From Glycomyces niveus (GTDB lineage: Bacteria > Actinomycetota > Actinomycetes > Mycobacteriales > Micromonosporaceae): DNA of 64,000 bases. Position numbers and translations under genes: made by a program. Each line of letters opens with the position of its first letter. The first letter of the stretch is position 1. The stretch lies in assembly GCF_017592475.1 (NCBI RefSeq), contig NZ_JAGFNP010000008.1:62001-126000 (forward strand). The letters run 5' to 3'. This document shows, piece after piece, positions 7,555 to 17,124 of the stretch. Under the pieces are notes generated by a model that did no database searches, was not told the DNA's origin, and worked only from the letters and a program-made list of their open reading frames with translations.

Positions 7555-8595
7555 TCAGCCTCCGATCGCGGACATCGGGCGGGCCGGCTGCAGGAACGAC
7601 GGGTCGTCGATGCCGTGCCCGGGGAGTTTGCCCCACATGGCCTCGCGCCAGCGCGCGCCGATCTCGGCGTCGCCGGCGCCGTCGCGCAGGAGCCCGCGCA
7701 GGTCGGTCTCGCCGCGCGCGAACAGGCAGTTGCGGACCTGCCCGTCGGCGGTGAGGCGGGTGCGGTCGCAGTCGCCGCAGAACGGGCGCGTGACCGAGCC
7801 GATGACGCCGACCTTCGCGGGTCCGCCGTCGACGAGCCAGGTCTCGGCGGGCGCGGAGCCGCGGTGGGCGGGGTCGGGGACCAGGTCGAACTCGGCCTTG
7901 AGGGCCTCGAGGATCTCGGCCGCGGTGACCATCTCGTCCCGGCGCCACACTCCGGCGGCGTCGAGCGGCATCTGCTCGATGAACCGCAGCTGGTAGCCGT
8001 GCGTGATGGCGAAGCGCAGGAGCGCGGGGGCCTCGGTGTCGTTGACGCCGCGCATGAGCACGGTGTTGAGCTTGACGGGCGTGAGCCCGGCGGTGGCCGC
8101 CCCTTCGATGCCGCGCAGGGTGGCGGCGAGGCGGTCGCGTTTGGCGAGTTCCTTGAAGGTGCCGGGGTCGAGGGTGTCGAGGGAGACGTTGACGCGGTCG
8201 AGTCCGGCTTCGACCAGGGGCGCGGCGAGGCGTTCGAGGCCGATCGCGTTGGTGGTCAGGGAGATCTCGGGGCGCGGTTCGAGGGCCGCGGCGGCGGCGA
8301 CGATGCCGGGGAGGCCGGGGCGCAGCAGCGGCTCGCCGCCGGTGAAGCGGACCTCGGTGACGCCGAGGTCGCGGACGGCGATGCCGACGAGGCGCGACAC
8401 TTCGTCGTCGGTGAGGAGCTCGGGTTTGGGCAGCCACGGGAGCCCGGCTTCGGGCATGCAGTACGTGCAGCGCAGGTTGCACCGGTCGGTGAGTGAGACG
8501 CGCAGGTCGGTGGCGGTGCGCCCGTGCCTGTCGCGCAGTCCGAGGGCCGCGGACGGTGCGTTCGCGGTGCCCTGGGTCGGAGTCGGTGCTGGCAT
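7555..8595 (-). CDS. moaA: GTP 3',8-cyclase (molybdenum cofactor biosynthesis)
   Basis: 346 residues, the normal size. The radical-SAM cluster motif CNLRCTYC lies near residue 39, the SAM-binding GGEP follows, and the second C-terminal iron-sulfur cluster is supplied by CGDCDRTR and the following NCLF. It converts GTP to 3',8-cyclo-dihydro-GTP, the first step of molybdopterin synthesis, and is followed immediately by moaD. The protein ends in PMSAIGG, the Gly-Gly tail needed for function in MoaA. Confidence 0.97.
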   Translation of the reverse strand: MPAPTPTQGTANAPSAALGLRDRHGRTATDLRVSLTDRCNLRCTYCMPEAGLPWLPKPELLTDDEVSRLVGIAVRDLGVTEVRFTGGEPLLRPGLPGIVAAAAALEPRPEISLTTNAIGLERLAAPLVEAGLDRVNVSLDTLDPGTFKELAKRDRLAATLRGIEGAATAGLTPVKLNTVLMRGVNDTEAPALLRFAITHGYQLRFIEQMPLDAAGVWRRDEMVTAAEILEALKAEFDLVPDPAHRGSAPAETWLVDGGPAKVGVIGSVTRPFCGDCDRTRLTADGQVRNCLFARGETDLRGLLRDGAGDAEIGARWREAMWGKLPGHGIDDPSFLQPARPMSAIGG

Positions 8596-8612
8596 GCGTC
8601 GAGCCTAGTTCG

Positions 8613-9524
8613 TCAATATGACAGTTTCGTAAAGTGAGACACGTTTCCCAGCAATTGGTCGCGGTAGGCGCGGCCGAAGAGAGTCGTGTGGACCAGGAGG
8701 GGGAAGAGCTGGTGGAGCGGGACTCGCGCCTCCCAGCCCGCCTCCAGGGCGTGCACCTCGGTGTACCCGTCGATGACCGCCTCGAACATGGGGACGCCGC
8801 CCCACATGCGCAGGTTCGCCAGGTCGGTCTCGCGGTGGCCGCCGTGCGCGGCCGGGTCGATGAGCCAGGCCTGCTCCTCGCCCCAGTGCACGTTGCCCCA
8901 CCACAGGTCGCCGTGGGTGCGCGAGGGCGGCTCCTCGGGTCCGGCGAGCTCGGGGAGGCGCGCGGCCAGGGCCTCGATCGCGGCGACGTCGGCCGCGTCG
9001 AGCGCGCCGTTGTCGCGGGAGGGCTTGAGGTACGGCTCGATCCGCTTGGCGGCGTACCACTCCGCCCAGGTCTCGCCTGCGGGTTCGTTGTCCAGGAACG
9101 TCTCGCCGATGTAGCCGTGCCAGGGGGCGCCGAACCGCTCCGCGCCCGCGTCGTGCATGGCCGCGAGCTCGCGGCCGAGCGCCTCGGCGTGCTCGCGGGT
9201 GGGCTCGGCCGGCTCGATCCACGGCTCGACGAGCAGGCGGTCGTCGGCGTACAGGAGCGGGACGGTCGCCGGTGTCGCCTCGCGCAGCCACCGCAGCCCG
9301 TTGACTTCGGCCGTAAGGTAATCCGGCGGGGCGTGCTCGGCGAGCTTGGCGAACAGGTGGGAGCCGTCGTCGAAGGTGAGGCGCTGCGCGGTCGCCCGGC
9401 ACGGGCGCGGCGTCGTCATGGGCATCGCGAAGTCGCTCGCCTTCACCGGGGTGGTGCGCACGCGCTGGTGCTCGATGAGCTCGGGCAGCAGCCGCAGGCG
9501 CTCGGTGTCGGGGGCTTCGTCCAC
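8613..9524 (-). CDS. Fructosamine kinase / aminoglycoside phosphotransferase-like protein
   Basis: About 303 residues. The kinase catalytic loop is THGDLWWGN and the metal-binding segment is LIDPAAHGGHRETDLA, the pattern of fructosamine-3-kinase relatives (FN3K/YniA). HLFAKLAE supplies the nucleotide-binding lysine. These enzymes phosphorylate sugar adducts on proteins or small amines; the exact substrate cannot be read from sequence. A GTG start at 9524 is chosen because TACATT lies six bases upstream (leaderless); a longer frame reaches 9563. It is divergent from the sulfotransferase gene. Confidence 0.85.
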   Translation of the reverse strand: MDEAPDTERLRLLPELIEHQRVRTTPVKASDFAMPMTTPRPCRATAQRLTFDDGSHLFAKLAEHAPPDYLTAEVNGLRWLREATPATVPLLYADDRLLVEPWIEPAEPTREHAEALGRELAAMHDAGAERFGAPWHGYIGETFLDNEPAGETWAEWYAAKRIEPYLKPSRDNGALDAADVAAIEALAARLPELAGPEEPPSRTHGDLWWGNVHWGEEQAWLIDPAAHGGHRETDLANLRMWGGVPMFEAVIDGYTEVHALEAGWEARVPLHQLFPLLVHTTLFGRAYRDQLLGNVSHFTKLSY

Positions 9525-9604
9525 GGACCTAATGTAGCGGAAGGCGAACGGGCTGACGGGCATGAAAAACTCTTCGTGTTGAACCCCTTTGCTCTGGAGG
9601 CACC

Positions 9605-10798
9605 ATGCGTCGCACCGCCCGCTGGCTCACCGCCGTCAACACCCTCAGCGCCCCAAGGGTCACGGCCCAGCGCTCCCGCGTGGACGGCGTGTTCGACCGG
9701 ATGGTCCACAAGGCCGAGCACCAGGCCGAGGCCGACTCCGCCGTGGCCAGGGAGTTCGTCGACTCCTACCGCTTCCTGATGCGCGAGGTCGCCAAGCAGG
9801 ACACGCTCTCCATGGTCGGCTGGCAGGGCTTCATCGACGACCTCACCCGCCGCATGACCAACCACCTGCGAGTCGAGCGGCTCATCGCCGAGCACCCCGA
9901 GATCGCCGCCGAACCCATCGAGCGCCCCATCGTCGTGGTCGGCCTGCCCCGCACGGCCACCACCGTCACGCACAAGATCCTGATCCAGCCCGAGGGCACC
10001 CGGGCGCCGCTCATGTGGGAGCTCATGAACACCCACCGCGGCGACATCGACCCGAAGCTGCGCGACAAGCTCATCAGGGACGCCCAGACCATGGCGTCCC
10101 TCGCGAGCAAGGCCTCCCCCGTGTGGGACCTCATCCACCCGATGAACGCGCTGCAGCCCGAGGAGTGCGTGTTCGCGCTGCCGCACGGGTACCAGTTCAT
10201 CACCCGCGCGACGATGCCCGCGTACCGCCGCTGGGTCGACGAGCGCGACTACACCGAGGACTACACGCACCTCAAGCGCGTCCTCCAGGTGCTGCAGTGG
10301 AAGCAGCCGCGCAAGCGCTGGGTGCTCAAGTCCCCGTTCCACCTGTTCAACCTCGACGTGCTGCTCAAGGTCTTCGACGACGCGACCATCGTGTGGATGC
10401 ACCGCGACCCCTCCACCGTCATGGGCTCCTGGTGCTCCCTTGTGGAGACCGGGCGGGCGCTGCACCACCGCACCTACGACCCCTCGAAGATCGGCCCCGA
10501 ATGGCTCGACATCTTCGGCAAGGGCGTCGCGCAGGCCCGCGCGGTGCGCTCGGCGGCCTCACGCGAACGCTTCGTGGACGTGCCGTACCACTCCTTCACC
10601 GCCGACCCGCACGGTCTGATGCCGAAGCTGTTCGCGCGCTTGGGGATTCCGTGGACCGAGAAGGAGGAGGCCAACCTCGAGCAGGTCCTGGCCCGCCCCG
10701 GGATGCGCCGCGCCCACGAGTACCACTTGTCGCGCTACGGCATCGAACTCGACGACGTCGAGGCCGCCTTCGGCGACTACGGCCGCCTCGGCTTCTAG
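9605..10798 (+). CDS. Sulfotransferase family protein
   Basis: 397 residues with a 5'-phosphosulfate loop VVVGLPRTATTVTHKIL (about 109-125) and a 3'-phosphate motif WMHRDPSTVMGS (about 263-274), both typical of PAPS-dependent sulfotransferases. They transfer sulfate to a hydroxyl or amino group of an unidentified acceptor, often a lipid or glycan in actinomycetes. GGAGG lies four bases before the ATG. A good terminator follows. A second, shorter sulfotransferase gene lies at 56333. Confidence 0.88.
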   Translation: MRRTARWLTAVNTLSAPRVTAQRSRVDGVFDRMVHKAEHQAEADSAVAREFVDSYRFLMREVAKQDTLSMVGWQGFIDDLTRRMTNHLRVERLIAEHPEIAAEPIERPIVVVGLPRTATTVTHKILIQPEGTRAPLMWELMNTHRGDIDPKLRDKLIRDAQTMASLASKASPVWDLIHPMNALQPEECVFALPHGYQFITRATMPAYRRWVDERDYTEDYTHLKRVLQVLQWKQPRKRWVLKSPFHLFNLDVLLKVFDDATIVWMHRDPSTVMGSWCSLVETGRALHHRTYDPSKIGPEWLDIFGKGVAQARAVRSAASRERFVDVPYHSFTADPHGLMPKLFARLGIPWTEKEEANLEQVLARPGMRRAHEYHLSRYGIELDDVEAAFGDYGRLGF

Positions 10799-10816
10799 CA
10801 AACTGAGACGCACGAC

Positions 10817-10847
10817 ACAGGGCCGATCCCTCGGGGACCGGCCCTGT
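10817..10847 (+). terminator. Terminator after sulfotransferase gene
   Basis: ACAGGGCCG pairs with CGGCCCTGT around an inner TCCC/GGGA stem, 18 bases after the stop codon. Confidence 0.75.
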
Positions 10848-10849
10848 TC

Positions 10850-10871
10850 TGTCATACCCGGCCGATACCTT
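10850..10871 (+). promoter_or_regulatory. TGTCATACCC-N6-TACCTT element (copy 3)
   Basis: TGTCATACCC (10850-10859) then six bases then TACCTT (10866-10871), directly behind the sulfotransferase terminator. It points into the 3' end of the convergent serC gene, not into a gene. Confidence 0.45.
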
Positions 10872-10969
10872 CGAATCGGTCGGGCGGAGCGTCATGCGGG
10901 TGCCGCTCCCCCGACCGGCCGAACACGTTTCAGCCGAACTGCATAGGAGGTGGTTTCAGCGAGGAGGTA

Positions 10970-12085
10970 CTAGCCCAACCGCTCGACCACGAAGTCGATC
11001 GCCTCGGTCAGCTTGGCCGCGTCCGAGGGGTCCACCGCCGGGTAGGTGGCGATGCGCAGCTGGTTGCGGCCCAGCTTCCGGTACGGCTCGGTGTCCACGA
11101 CACCGTTGGTGCGCAGCACCTTCGCGATCTCGGCCGCGTCCACGCCCTCGAAGTCGATCGTGGCGACCACATTCGAGCGCAGCGCGGGGTCGACCACGAA
11201 CGGGTTCGCGAACTCGCGGGAGTCCGCCCACGAGTAGATCGCCCCGGCCGACTCGGCGCAGCGCTTCGCGGCCGCGTCGAGACCGCCCGCGGCGTTGAGC
11301 GCGTCAACCTGCTCGGCGGCGAGCACCACGGTCGCCACCGCGGGAGTGTTGTACGTCTGCTCCTTGCGCGAGTTGTCGATCGCGGTCTTCAGGTCCAGGA
11401 ACGCCGGGATGTACCGGCCGGACGCGGCGATGCGCTCGGCGCGCTCGATCGCGGCCGGGCTCATGATCGCGATCCACAGGCCGCCGTCTGAGGCCAGGCC
11501 CTTCTGCGGCGCGAAGTAGTAGCAGTCGGTCTCGGTGAGGTCCACCGGCAGGCCGGCCGCCGCGGAGGTCGCGTCGTGCAGCATGAGCGCGCCCTCGTGC
11601 GCGACGCGCTTGACGTCGACGGCCACACCGGTCGAGGTCTCGTTGTGCGGGGTGGCGTACGCGTCGACGCCGTCCTCGAAGGACAGGTACGCGGCCGTGC
11701 CCGGCTCGGCGGTCACGATCGTCGGCTCGCCCAGGTGCGGGGCGATCTTGATGGCCTTGGCGAACTTCGAGCCGAACTCGCCGAAGCTGGCGGCCTGCGC
11801 CCGGTCCTCGATGAGGCCGAACACGGCGACCTCCCAGAACGCGGTCGCGCCGCCCACGCCGAGGACGACCTCGTAGCCCTCGGGCAGCGAGAAGAACTCG
11901 GCCAGCCCGGCCCGCAGGCGCCCGACCTCGGCCTTGACCGCCTTCTGGCGGTGGGAGGTGCCCATGACGGACCTGCCCAGTCCGGACAGCGCGCTCATCG
12001 CCTCGGACGGCACCTTGGAGGGGCCGGAGCCGAAGCGCCCGTCGGCGGGCAGCAGCTCTGCGGGGATGGTGATCGGGTCGGTCAC
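10970..12085 (-). CDS. serC: Phosphoserine aminotransferase (mycobacterial type)
   Basis: 371 residues of the actinobacterial SerC class, a PLP aminotransferase converting 3-phosphohydroxypyruvate and glutamate to phosphoserine. The opening FGSGPSKV, the PLP-lysine region YYFAPQKGLASDGG and the C-terminal LRIATYPAVDPSD are all present. The GTG at 12085 is chosen because GGAG lies six bases upstream and the protein then matches family length; the open frame itself runs much further upstream. Confidence 0.96.
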   Translation of the reverse strand: MTDPITIPAELLPADGRFGSGPSKVPSEAMSALSGLGRSVMGTSHRQKAVKAEVGRLRAGLAEFFSLPEGYEVVLGVGGATAFWEVAVFGLIEDRAQAASFGEFGSKFAKAIKIAPHLGEPTIVTAEPGTAAYLSFEDGVDAYATPHNETSTGVAVDVKRVAHEGALMLHDATSAAAGLPVDLTETDCYYFAPQKGLASDGGLWIAIMSPAAIERAERIAASGRYIPAFLDLKTAIDNSRKEQTYNTPAVATVVLAAEQVDALNAAGGLDAAAKRCAESAGAIYSWADSREFANPFVVDPALRSNVVATIDFEGVDAAEIAKVLRTNGVVDTEPYRKLGRNQLRIATYPAVDPSDAAKLTEAIDFVVERLG

Positions 12086-12480
12086 TGTCGGCTCCGTTCT
12101 GGTCGGTCCTGGGCTCACTGTAAACCCGCGAGCCAGCGCCGCAGCTCCCTGGTCCAGCCCCGGCCGCCAACTGGGATCCCTCGCACACCCGCGTCCGACG
12201 CCTCGGCCGACCGCGACCCGCCCGTCCCCGATGGGATCCCGCGCGCGAGCGCCAGCGTTCGGCCCGCGGGTGGGACGTGACGAGGCCGGGGCCTCGCCGA
12301 GCTCGTGTGCCCCGAATCTCGTCGAATGGCGCCGAGCCTCGCGCGTGCCCAACGGATTGTCGTACCCACCAGGCACTATCGATTCGGGGGCGCTTCACGA
12401 TGCCCGATTTGCGCAGACCCGCCGAGAACCGCCCAAGGCCGCCGCGCGATCTATCCGAGCCGTCGCCGACTCCGCCGCCG
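12086..12480. other. Gap of about 395 bases
   Basis: Holds the serC leader and one TGTCG element. No credible reading frame or RNA gene was seen. Confidence 0.6.
12358..12379 (+). promoter_or_regulatory. TGTCGTACCC-N6-CACTAT element (copy 4)
   Basis: TGTCGTACCC (12358-12367) then ACCAGG then CACTAT (12374-12379). The first sixteen bases differ at one position from the copy at 31989-32010. Nothing codes downstream on the plus strand; it runs antisense into the end of the PIG-L gene. Confidence 0.45.
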
Positions 12481-14511
12481 CTACGTCGCCAGGGACCAGC
12501 CTGCCGGGGCGTCGCCGCCCGGCTCGGCCTCGGCCGTCCACAGCTCGCCGTCCGCCGCGACCGCCCAGAACCGCAGCGCGCCGTCCGAACCGAACGCCGC
12601 CGCCGGGCGCTTCACCAGCGTGATGTCGCCCCGCGTCCACGGCCGCGACAGCAGCCCGAACGCGCCCTCACCGGCCTCCAAGTCCGCCAGTCCGAGCACC
12701 AGCACCGCCGGTGCTCCCGTCCCGTCGTCGCACGCCACCGCGAGCGCGCCCTCCGGGCCGATCGCGAGCGCCGGCGCCAGCACCCCGCCCTCGAGCGGCA
12801 CGCGCACACCCGTCCAGATCTCGCCGCGTCCGATGTGGAGCGCCACATCGCTGCACCCGCCCACACGCGAAGCGAGCACGATCCGCCCGTCGGGCGCCTG
12901 CACGGCGACGACCGCGCTGGCGGGCGGGAAGAACGGCAGGTCCTCGGGCCCGGGCAGGTCGAGCATCCGGGTCGTCCAGTCGACCCCGTCGCCTTCCCAG
13001 ACCGCCACGTTGTCGGGGGTCGCGGCGATGATCGTGAAGGCGCCGTCCAAGGCCAGCGCGGCCGGTGCGTCGTGCACGGCCGGGCCTTCGAGCCGCGCCC
13101 AGTCGGCCCACTCCCCGCCTTCGGGCCGCACGCGCACCGCGAGGCCGCCGTCCGGGTCGCGCACGCACGCGAGCGACGTGCGGCCGTCGTCGGCCCCGGC
13201 GACCTGCCCGACGATGCGGGCGCCCGGGCCGGTCCCATTCGGGTTGCCGAGCAGCTGCCACTGGCCGGAGACCAGGTCGTAGCAGTGGACGTCGCGCACA
13301 TGGGTGGCCGGATCGTGGGTGTGCTCGGCGCTGATCGCGTAGACCTTCGTGCCGGCGAGGTCGAGCGAGGGGAGCGTGTCGGGCCCGCCGAGGTCTTCCC
13401 AACCGTCGTCGCCGAGCACTTGGAGAGTGTTGTCGCGCACGGTGACCGGGCGGATGAGTCCGTCGACCTCGGCGGTGGCGAGGGCCGCGGTGTAGCGCGG
13501 GTGGGTGGCGTGGCCGTAGGTGGTGCCCGCGCCGGGACCGGCGATGAGGCGGTCGCCGCAGCCGCTGGGCAGGTCGCAGTCGGCGCCGTCGTTCCAGGAG
13601 TAGACGTCGAGCGCGCGGCCCTTGGGGGCGAGGTCGGCTTCGCCGAGGTTGCCGGGCCAGCGGCGGTTGTAGTAGCCGCGCCAGGACTCGACGGTGCGGG
13701 CCGCGCCCCAGGCGCGCACGGCCTCCCAGGCGAAGAGGGCGGCGGCGGTGTGGTCGATGTGGTCGGAGTAGCCGGGCTGCTCGGCACCCAGCCGCTCGCC
13801 GGTGATCGGGTCGGGGTCGGGGTCGAGGGTGTTGACGACGACGGGCCGGTACCGGTCAAGGAGTTCGAGGAGGGTGGCCTGCACCGTCGTGCGGTCCACG
13901 GTGGACTCGGCGGTGAGCGGCGAGTCGGCCGGGGGCAGGATCAGGGAGTCGTCGAGGCGGCCTTCCCACAGGGCAAGGAGCCGGGTGAACTCGCCGGTGA
14001 TGCGCCCGAGGTTCGTCCACAGTGAGCAGAAGACGACATGCACTTCGGGCTTGTCGCGCAGGACGCAGAGTTCGACGTCCTGGCCGGATTCGAGCGGGGC
14101 GAGGTAGCGGTCCCAGGGCGCGTCGGGGTCGCCGAGGGCGAGGGCGGCGTAGGCGCGGCGCAGGCCGTTGTTGCGCGCGGCGGCGTACCCGGCGAAGTCG
14201 GCGGGGGCTTCGGCGTCCCAGCTGTTGCGCCCGTCGGCTTCGCCCGCGGTGAGCACGACGGTGCAGAGCCCGGCGCCGTCGTCGAGGACGCGGGCGACGC
14301 GCGGGTTGACGAAGTAGAGGCAGTCGTCGGGGTGGGCGACGATCTGCATGTGGATCGGGCCGCCGCGCACCGGCTCGGGGAAGGCGCCGCCGCCGGAGGC
14401 CTCGCGGAGCGACCAGGCGCTCTCGGCGGCCGCGGCGGTCACGGCCAGCCCGGCGACGCCGCCGACCAAGAGGTCGCGGCGGCGCAGCGGCAGGTGCCGG
14501 GGGGAGGACAT
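12481..14511 (-). CDS. Tat-exported PIG-L family deacetylase with C-terminal beta-propeller-like domain
   Basis: 676 residues. The N-terminus RHLPLRRRDLLVGG plus a hydrophobic stretch is a Tat signal, so the protein is exported folded. The PIG-L (LmbE-like) domain has the zinc motif AHPDD and the downstream YSDHIDHT. These enzymes remove N-acetyl groups from GlcNAc-type sugars. From about residue 330 a series of repeats with W, G and D (for example GEWADWARLEG) suggests a beta-propeller or tachylectin-like sugar-binding region. The start at 14511 is set by the signal peptide. An extracellular glycan substrate is inferred. Confidence 0.85.
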   Translation of the reverse strand: MSSPRHLPLRRRDLLVGGVAGLAVTAAAAESAWSLREASGGGAFPEPVRGGPIHMQIVAHPDDCLYFVNPRVARVLDDGAGLCTVVLTAGEADGRNSWDAEAPADFAGYAAARNNGLRRAYAALALGDPDAPWDRYLAPLESGQDVELCVLRDKPEVHVVFCSLWTNLGRITGEFTRLLALWEGRLDDSLILPPADSPLTAESTVDRTTVQATLLELLDRYRPVVVNTLDPDPDPITGERLGAEQPGYSDHIDHTAAALFAWEAVRAWGAARTVESWRGYYNRRWPGNLGEADLAPKGRALDVYSWNDGADCDLPSGCGDRLIAGPGAGTTYGHATHPRYTAALATAEVDGLIRPVTVRDNTLQVLGDDGWEDLGGPDTLPSLDLAGTKVYAISAEHTHDPATHVRDVHCYDLVSGQWQLLGNPNGTGPGARIVGQVAGADDGRTSLACVRDPDGGLAVRVRPEGGEWADWARLEGPAVHDAPAALALDGAFTIIAATPDNVAVWEGDGVDWTTRMLDLPGPEDLPFFPPASAVVAVQAPDGRIVLASRVGGCSDVALHIGRGEIWTGVRVPLEGGVLAPALAIGPEGALAVACDDGTGAPAVLVLGLADLEAGEGAFGLLSRPWTRGDITLVKRPAAAFGSDGALRFWAVAADGELWTAEAEPGGDAPAGWSLAT

Positions 14512-14636
14512 GGGGCGTCCCGTTCGGGTGGTGTGGGTGTTCGATCGGCCGCCGGCGGGAGGGAGAGCGTCGCCGCGACCGGTCGATCGTAACCCGAACG
14601 CGCGCAAACGAGACGCGCGGACCATTCCGAGTATGC

Positions 14637-14680
14637 AAAAGCGGCCCGGGTCACCCCTGGCGGGGTGAAGCGGGCCGCTT
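14637..14680 (-). terminator. Terminator after citrate synthase gene
   Basis: On the minus strand AAGCGGCCCG pairs with CGGGCCGCTT around an inner CACCCC/GGGGTG stem and ends in TTTT, 12 bases after the stop. Confidence 0.8.
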
Positions 14681-14691
14681 CGAGCTTCGGC

Positions 14692-15783
14692 TTACTGCTG
14701 CCAGCCCTCGACCTCTTCGGGCTTGCGGGGGCCGGGGCCGACGTAGGTCGCGGACGGGCGCACGATCCGGCCGAGCTTCTTCTGCTCGAGGATGTGGGCA
14801 CTCCAGCCGGCCACGCGGGCGCAGGTGAAGATCGGGGTGAATAGCTCGGCGGGGACCTCGGCGAAGTCGAGGAGCACCGCGGACCAGAACTCGACGTTGG
14901 TGGCGAGCACGCGGTCGGGCTTGCGGGCCTTGAGCTCGGCCAGGGCGGCCGACTCGAGCGCCTCGGCGACCTCGTAGCGGGGGGCGCCGAGTTCCTTGGC
15001 GGCGGCGCGGAGCACGCGCGAGCGGGGGTCCTCGGCGCGGTAGACGCGGTGGCCGAAGCCCATGAGGCGCTCGCCGGAGTCGAGGAGGTTCTTGACGTAC
15101 CCCTCGGCGTCGCCGGACTTCTCGACCCCTTCGATCATGTGGAGGACGCGCGAGGGGGCGCCGCCGTGGAGCGGGCCGGAGAGCGCGCCGATGCCGGAGG
15201 AGATCGCGGCAGCGGCATCGGCGCCGGTGGAGGCGACGACGCGGGAGGTGAAGGTGGAGGCGTTCATGCCGTGCTCGGCGGCCGACATCAGGTAGGTGTC
15301 GACGGCCTTGACGTGGGCCGGGTCGGGCTCGCCGCGCCAGCGGCGCATGAACCGCTCGGTGATGGTGCCGGCCTTGTCGATCTCCGACTGGGGCACGGCG
15401 GGGCGGCCGGAGCCGCGGGCAGACTGGGCGATGAACGACAGCGTGGTGACCGACACGCGGGCGAGATCGTCCCGGGCGGTCTCGTCGTCGATGTCGAGCA
15501 GCGGCTGGAGGCCCCAGTAGGGGGCGAGCATGGCGACCGCGGCTTGGGCGTCGACGCGGGTGTCGCCGGAGGAGACGGGCACGGGCACGGGCTCGGCGGC
15601 GGGCAGGCCGTTGCCGAACTTGCCGTCGACGAGGAGGCCCCATACGTCGCCGTAGGTGCTCTGGCCGACCAGGTCCTGGATATCGACGCCGCGGTAGCGG
15701 AGCGATCCACCCTCTTTGTCAGGCTCGGCGATCTCGGTTTCGAAGGCGATGACGCCCTCGAGGCCGGGCTTGAACTCAGACAT
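14692..15783 (-). CDS. Citrate synthase (second, actinobacterial type)
   Basis: 363 residues with the catalytic elements of citrate synthase: AEHGMNAS, SGPLHGGAPS and GFGHRVYR, the last two carrying active-site histidines, and the aspartate region near the C-terminus. It condenses acetyl-CoA (or propionyl-CoA in methylcitrate synthases) with oxaloacetate; the sequence does not separate these. The length fits the shorter type-I enzymes (citA-like). It is a single gene with its own terminator. Confidence 0.93.
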   Translation of the reverse strand: MSEFKPGLEGVIAFETEIAEPDKEGGSLRYRGVDIQDLVGQSTYGDVWGLLVDGKFGNGLPAAEPVPVPVSSGDTRVDAQAAVAMLAPYWGLQPLLDIDDETARDDLARVSVTTLSFIAQSARGSGRPAVPQSEIDKAGTITERFMRRWRGEPDPAHVKAVDTYLMSAAEHGMNASTFTSRVVASTGADAAAAISSGIGALSGPLHGGAPSRVLHMIEGVEKSGDAEGYVKNLLDSGERLMGFGHRVYRAEDPRSRVLRAAAKELGAPRYEVAEALESAALAELKARKPDRVLATNVEFWSAVLLDFAEVPAELFTPIFTCARVAGWSAHILEQKKLGRIVRPSATYVGPGPRKPEEVEGWQQ

Positions 15784-16139
15784 CGTTGTACTCCTGAGTG
15801 TGTTGTCCCTGTGGTTGCCGACCGGGGGCTTCCGGGAGGCGACGGTTCGTAGTTATCTGGAAATGGTGCCTCAATGCGATGGCGGACGGAAGTGGCCACG
15901 GGCCGGGGGTGATCCTGAACAGCGGTACAGAAGGTGCGCAAAATGTGAGACAACAATCGTGAGCTTAGTAGTTTGTCCTATTTTGACGTTTTCGTTGGGA
16001 GGGTTTCAATAATGGAACTTGTGGGTTTCAACGGTTTCCTGCGATCTCGCCCACATCTATACGGGTGCCGCAGGTCATTGGACATGAGCTAACGTCAAAG
16101 CACATCCCGCCCACCGATAACGACACGGAGGTACCCCCT
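15784..16139. other. Divergent promoter region of about 356 bases
   Basis: Noticeably AT-richer than its surroundings. On the plus strand TTGACG (15983-15988) lies about 18 bases before CAATAA (16007-16012), a possible promoter for the epimerase-like gene. The citrate synthase promoter must lie here too but is not clear. Confidence 0.5.
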
Positions 16140-17036
16140 ATGGCGCTGTCCGGCGAGCAATGGGTGATCGCCTACAACGACCACGAGGCCACCATCGTCG
16201 CTGTCGGCGGTGGCGTGCGCTCGTACTCCTACCGCGGCCGCCCGGTCGTCATGTCCTACGGGGACGAGGAACTCGCCCCCGGCTGGTCCGGCCACGTCCT
16301 CGCGCCCTGGCCCAACCGCACCCGCGACGGCAAGTACGCCTACGACGGCACCGAGTACCAGCTCCCGATCAACGAGATCGAGACCAACACCTCGCTCCAC
16401 GGCTTCGTCGCCTGGGCCGAGTGGACCGCCGTCGACGTCACCGAGACCTCCGTCACCCTCGAATGCCGACTGCCCGCTCGCCTCGGCTACCCGTGGACGC
16501 TGCAGCTGCGTACCCGCTGGTCCGTCGGCCCCCAGGGCCTGCGCGCCGCCCACACCGTGTCCAACCCCGGCACCAAGACCGCCCCCTTCGGCCTGGGCAC
16601 CCACTCCTACCTCATCCCCGGCTCCCTCGAGCGGATCGACGAGGCCACCCTCCACGTCCCGGCCGCCAAGAAGCTCAAGCTCGACAAGCAGAGCATCCCC
16701 GTCGGCTCCGGCCCCGCGGACTTCGATGACCCGACCGTCCTCAAGGACCTCGTGATCGACGACTGCTACGGCGACCTCAAGCGCGGCTCCGACGGCAAGG
16801 CCGAAGTGCGCCTCGCCGACCCGGTCTCCGGCCAGTCCGTCACCGTGTGGATGGACGAGTCCTTCGGCTGGGTCCACATCTACACCGCGGACGGCCTCGA
16901 GGGCGACCGCAAGCGCGGCTCCGTCGCGATCGAGCCCACGACCTGCCCGCCGAACGCCCTCGCCACCGGCGAGGACCTGATCGAGCTCTCCCCGAGCGAG
17001 GCCTGGTTCGGCGTCTGGGGCATCCGCCCCGAGTAG
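16140..17036 (+). CDS. Aldose 1-epimerase family protein
   Basis: 298 residues of the GalM fold. Motifs: LAPWPNRTRDGKY at the substrate edge, SLHGF and GLGTHSYL with the two catalytic-region histidines, and SVAIEPTTCPPNAL with the catalytic glutamate. It should interconvert anomers of an aldose or of a sugar phosphate. GGAGG lies upstream of the ATG at 16140; the longer frame from 16065 adds residues without family similarity. It has its own terminator. Confidence 0.9.
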   Translation: MALSGEQWVIAYNDHEATIVAVGGGVRSYSYRGRPVVMSYGDEELAPGWSGHVLAPWPNRTRDGKYAYDGTEYQLPINEIETNTSLHGFVAWAEWTAVDVTETSVTLECRLPARLGYPWTLQLRTRWSVGPQGLRAAHTVSNPGTKTAPFGLGTHSYLIPGSLERIDEATLHVPAAKKLKLDKQSIPVGSGPADFDDPTVLKDLVIDDCYGDLKRGSDGKAEVRLADPVSGQSVTVWMDESFGWVHIYTADGLEGDRKRGSVAIEPTTCPPNALATGEDLIELSPSEAWFGVWGIRPE

Positions 17037-17055
17037 TACCGCCGCGAAACGCGAG

Positions 17056-17089
17056 ACGAGGGACCGCCCCGACCGGGGCGGTCCCTCGT
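17056..17089 (+). terminator. Terminator after epimerase gene
   Basis: A perfect 15-bp stem (left arm ACGAGGGACCGCCCC) with a GACC loop, 19 bases after the stop. Confidence 0.85.
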
Positions 17090-17124
17090 CGCATATGAGC
17101 GTCCATCGCGGACGACACGCCGTG

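Noticed and set aside
7313..8482. 389-codon frame ending in MoaD
   Set aside because: Only the last 79 codons are MoaD; the rest is a shadow of moaA in another frame.
10940..10975. Two AGGAGG-like ribosome sites on the plus strand
   Set aside because: Neither is followed by a start codon with a meaningful open frame.
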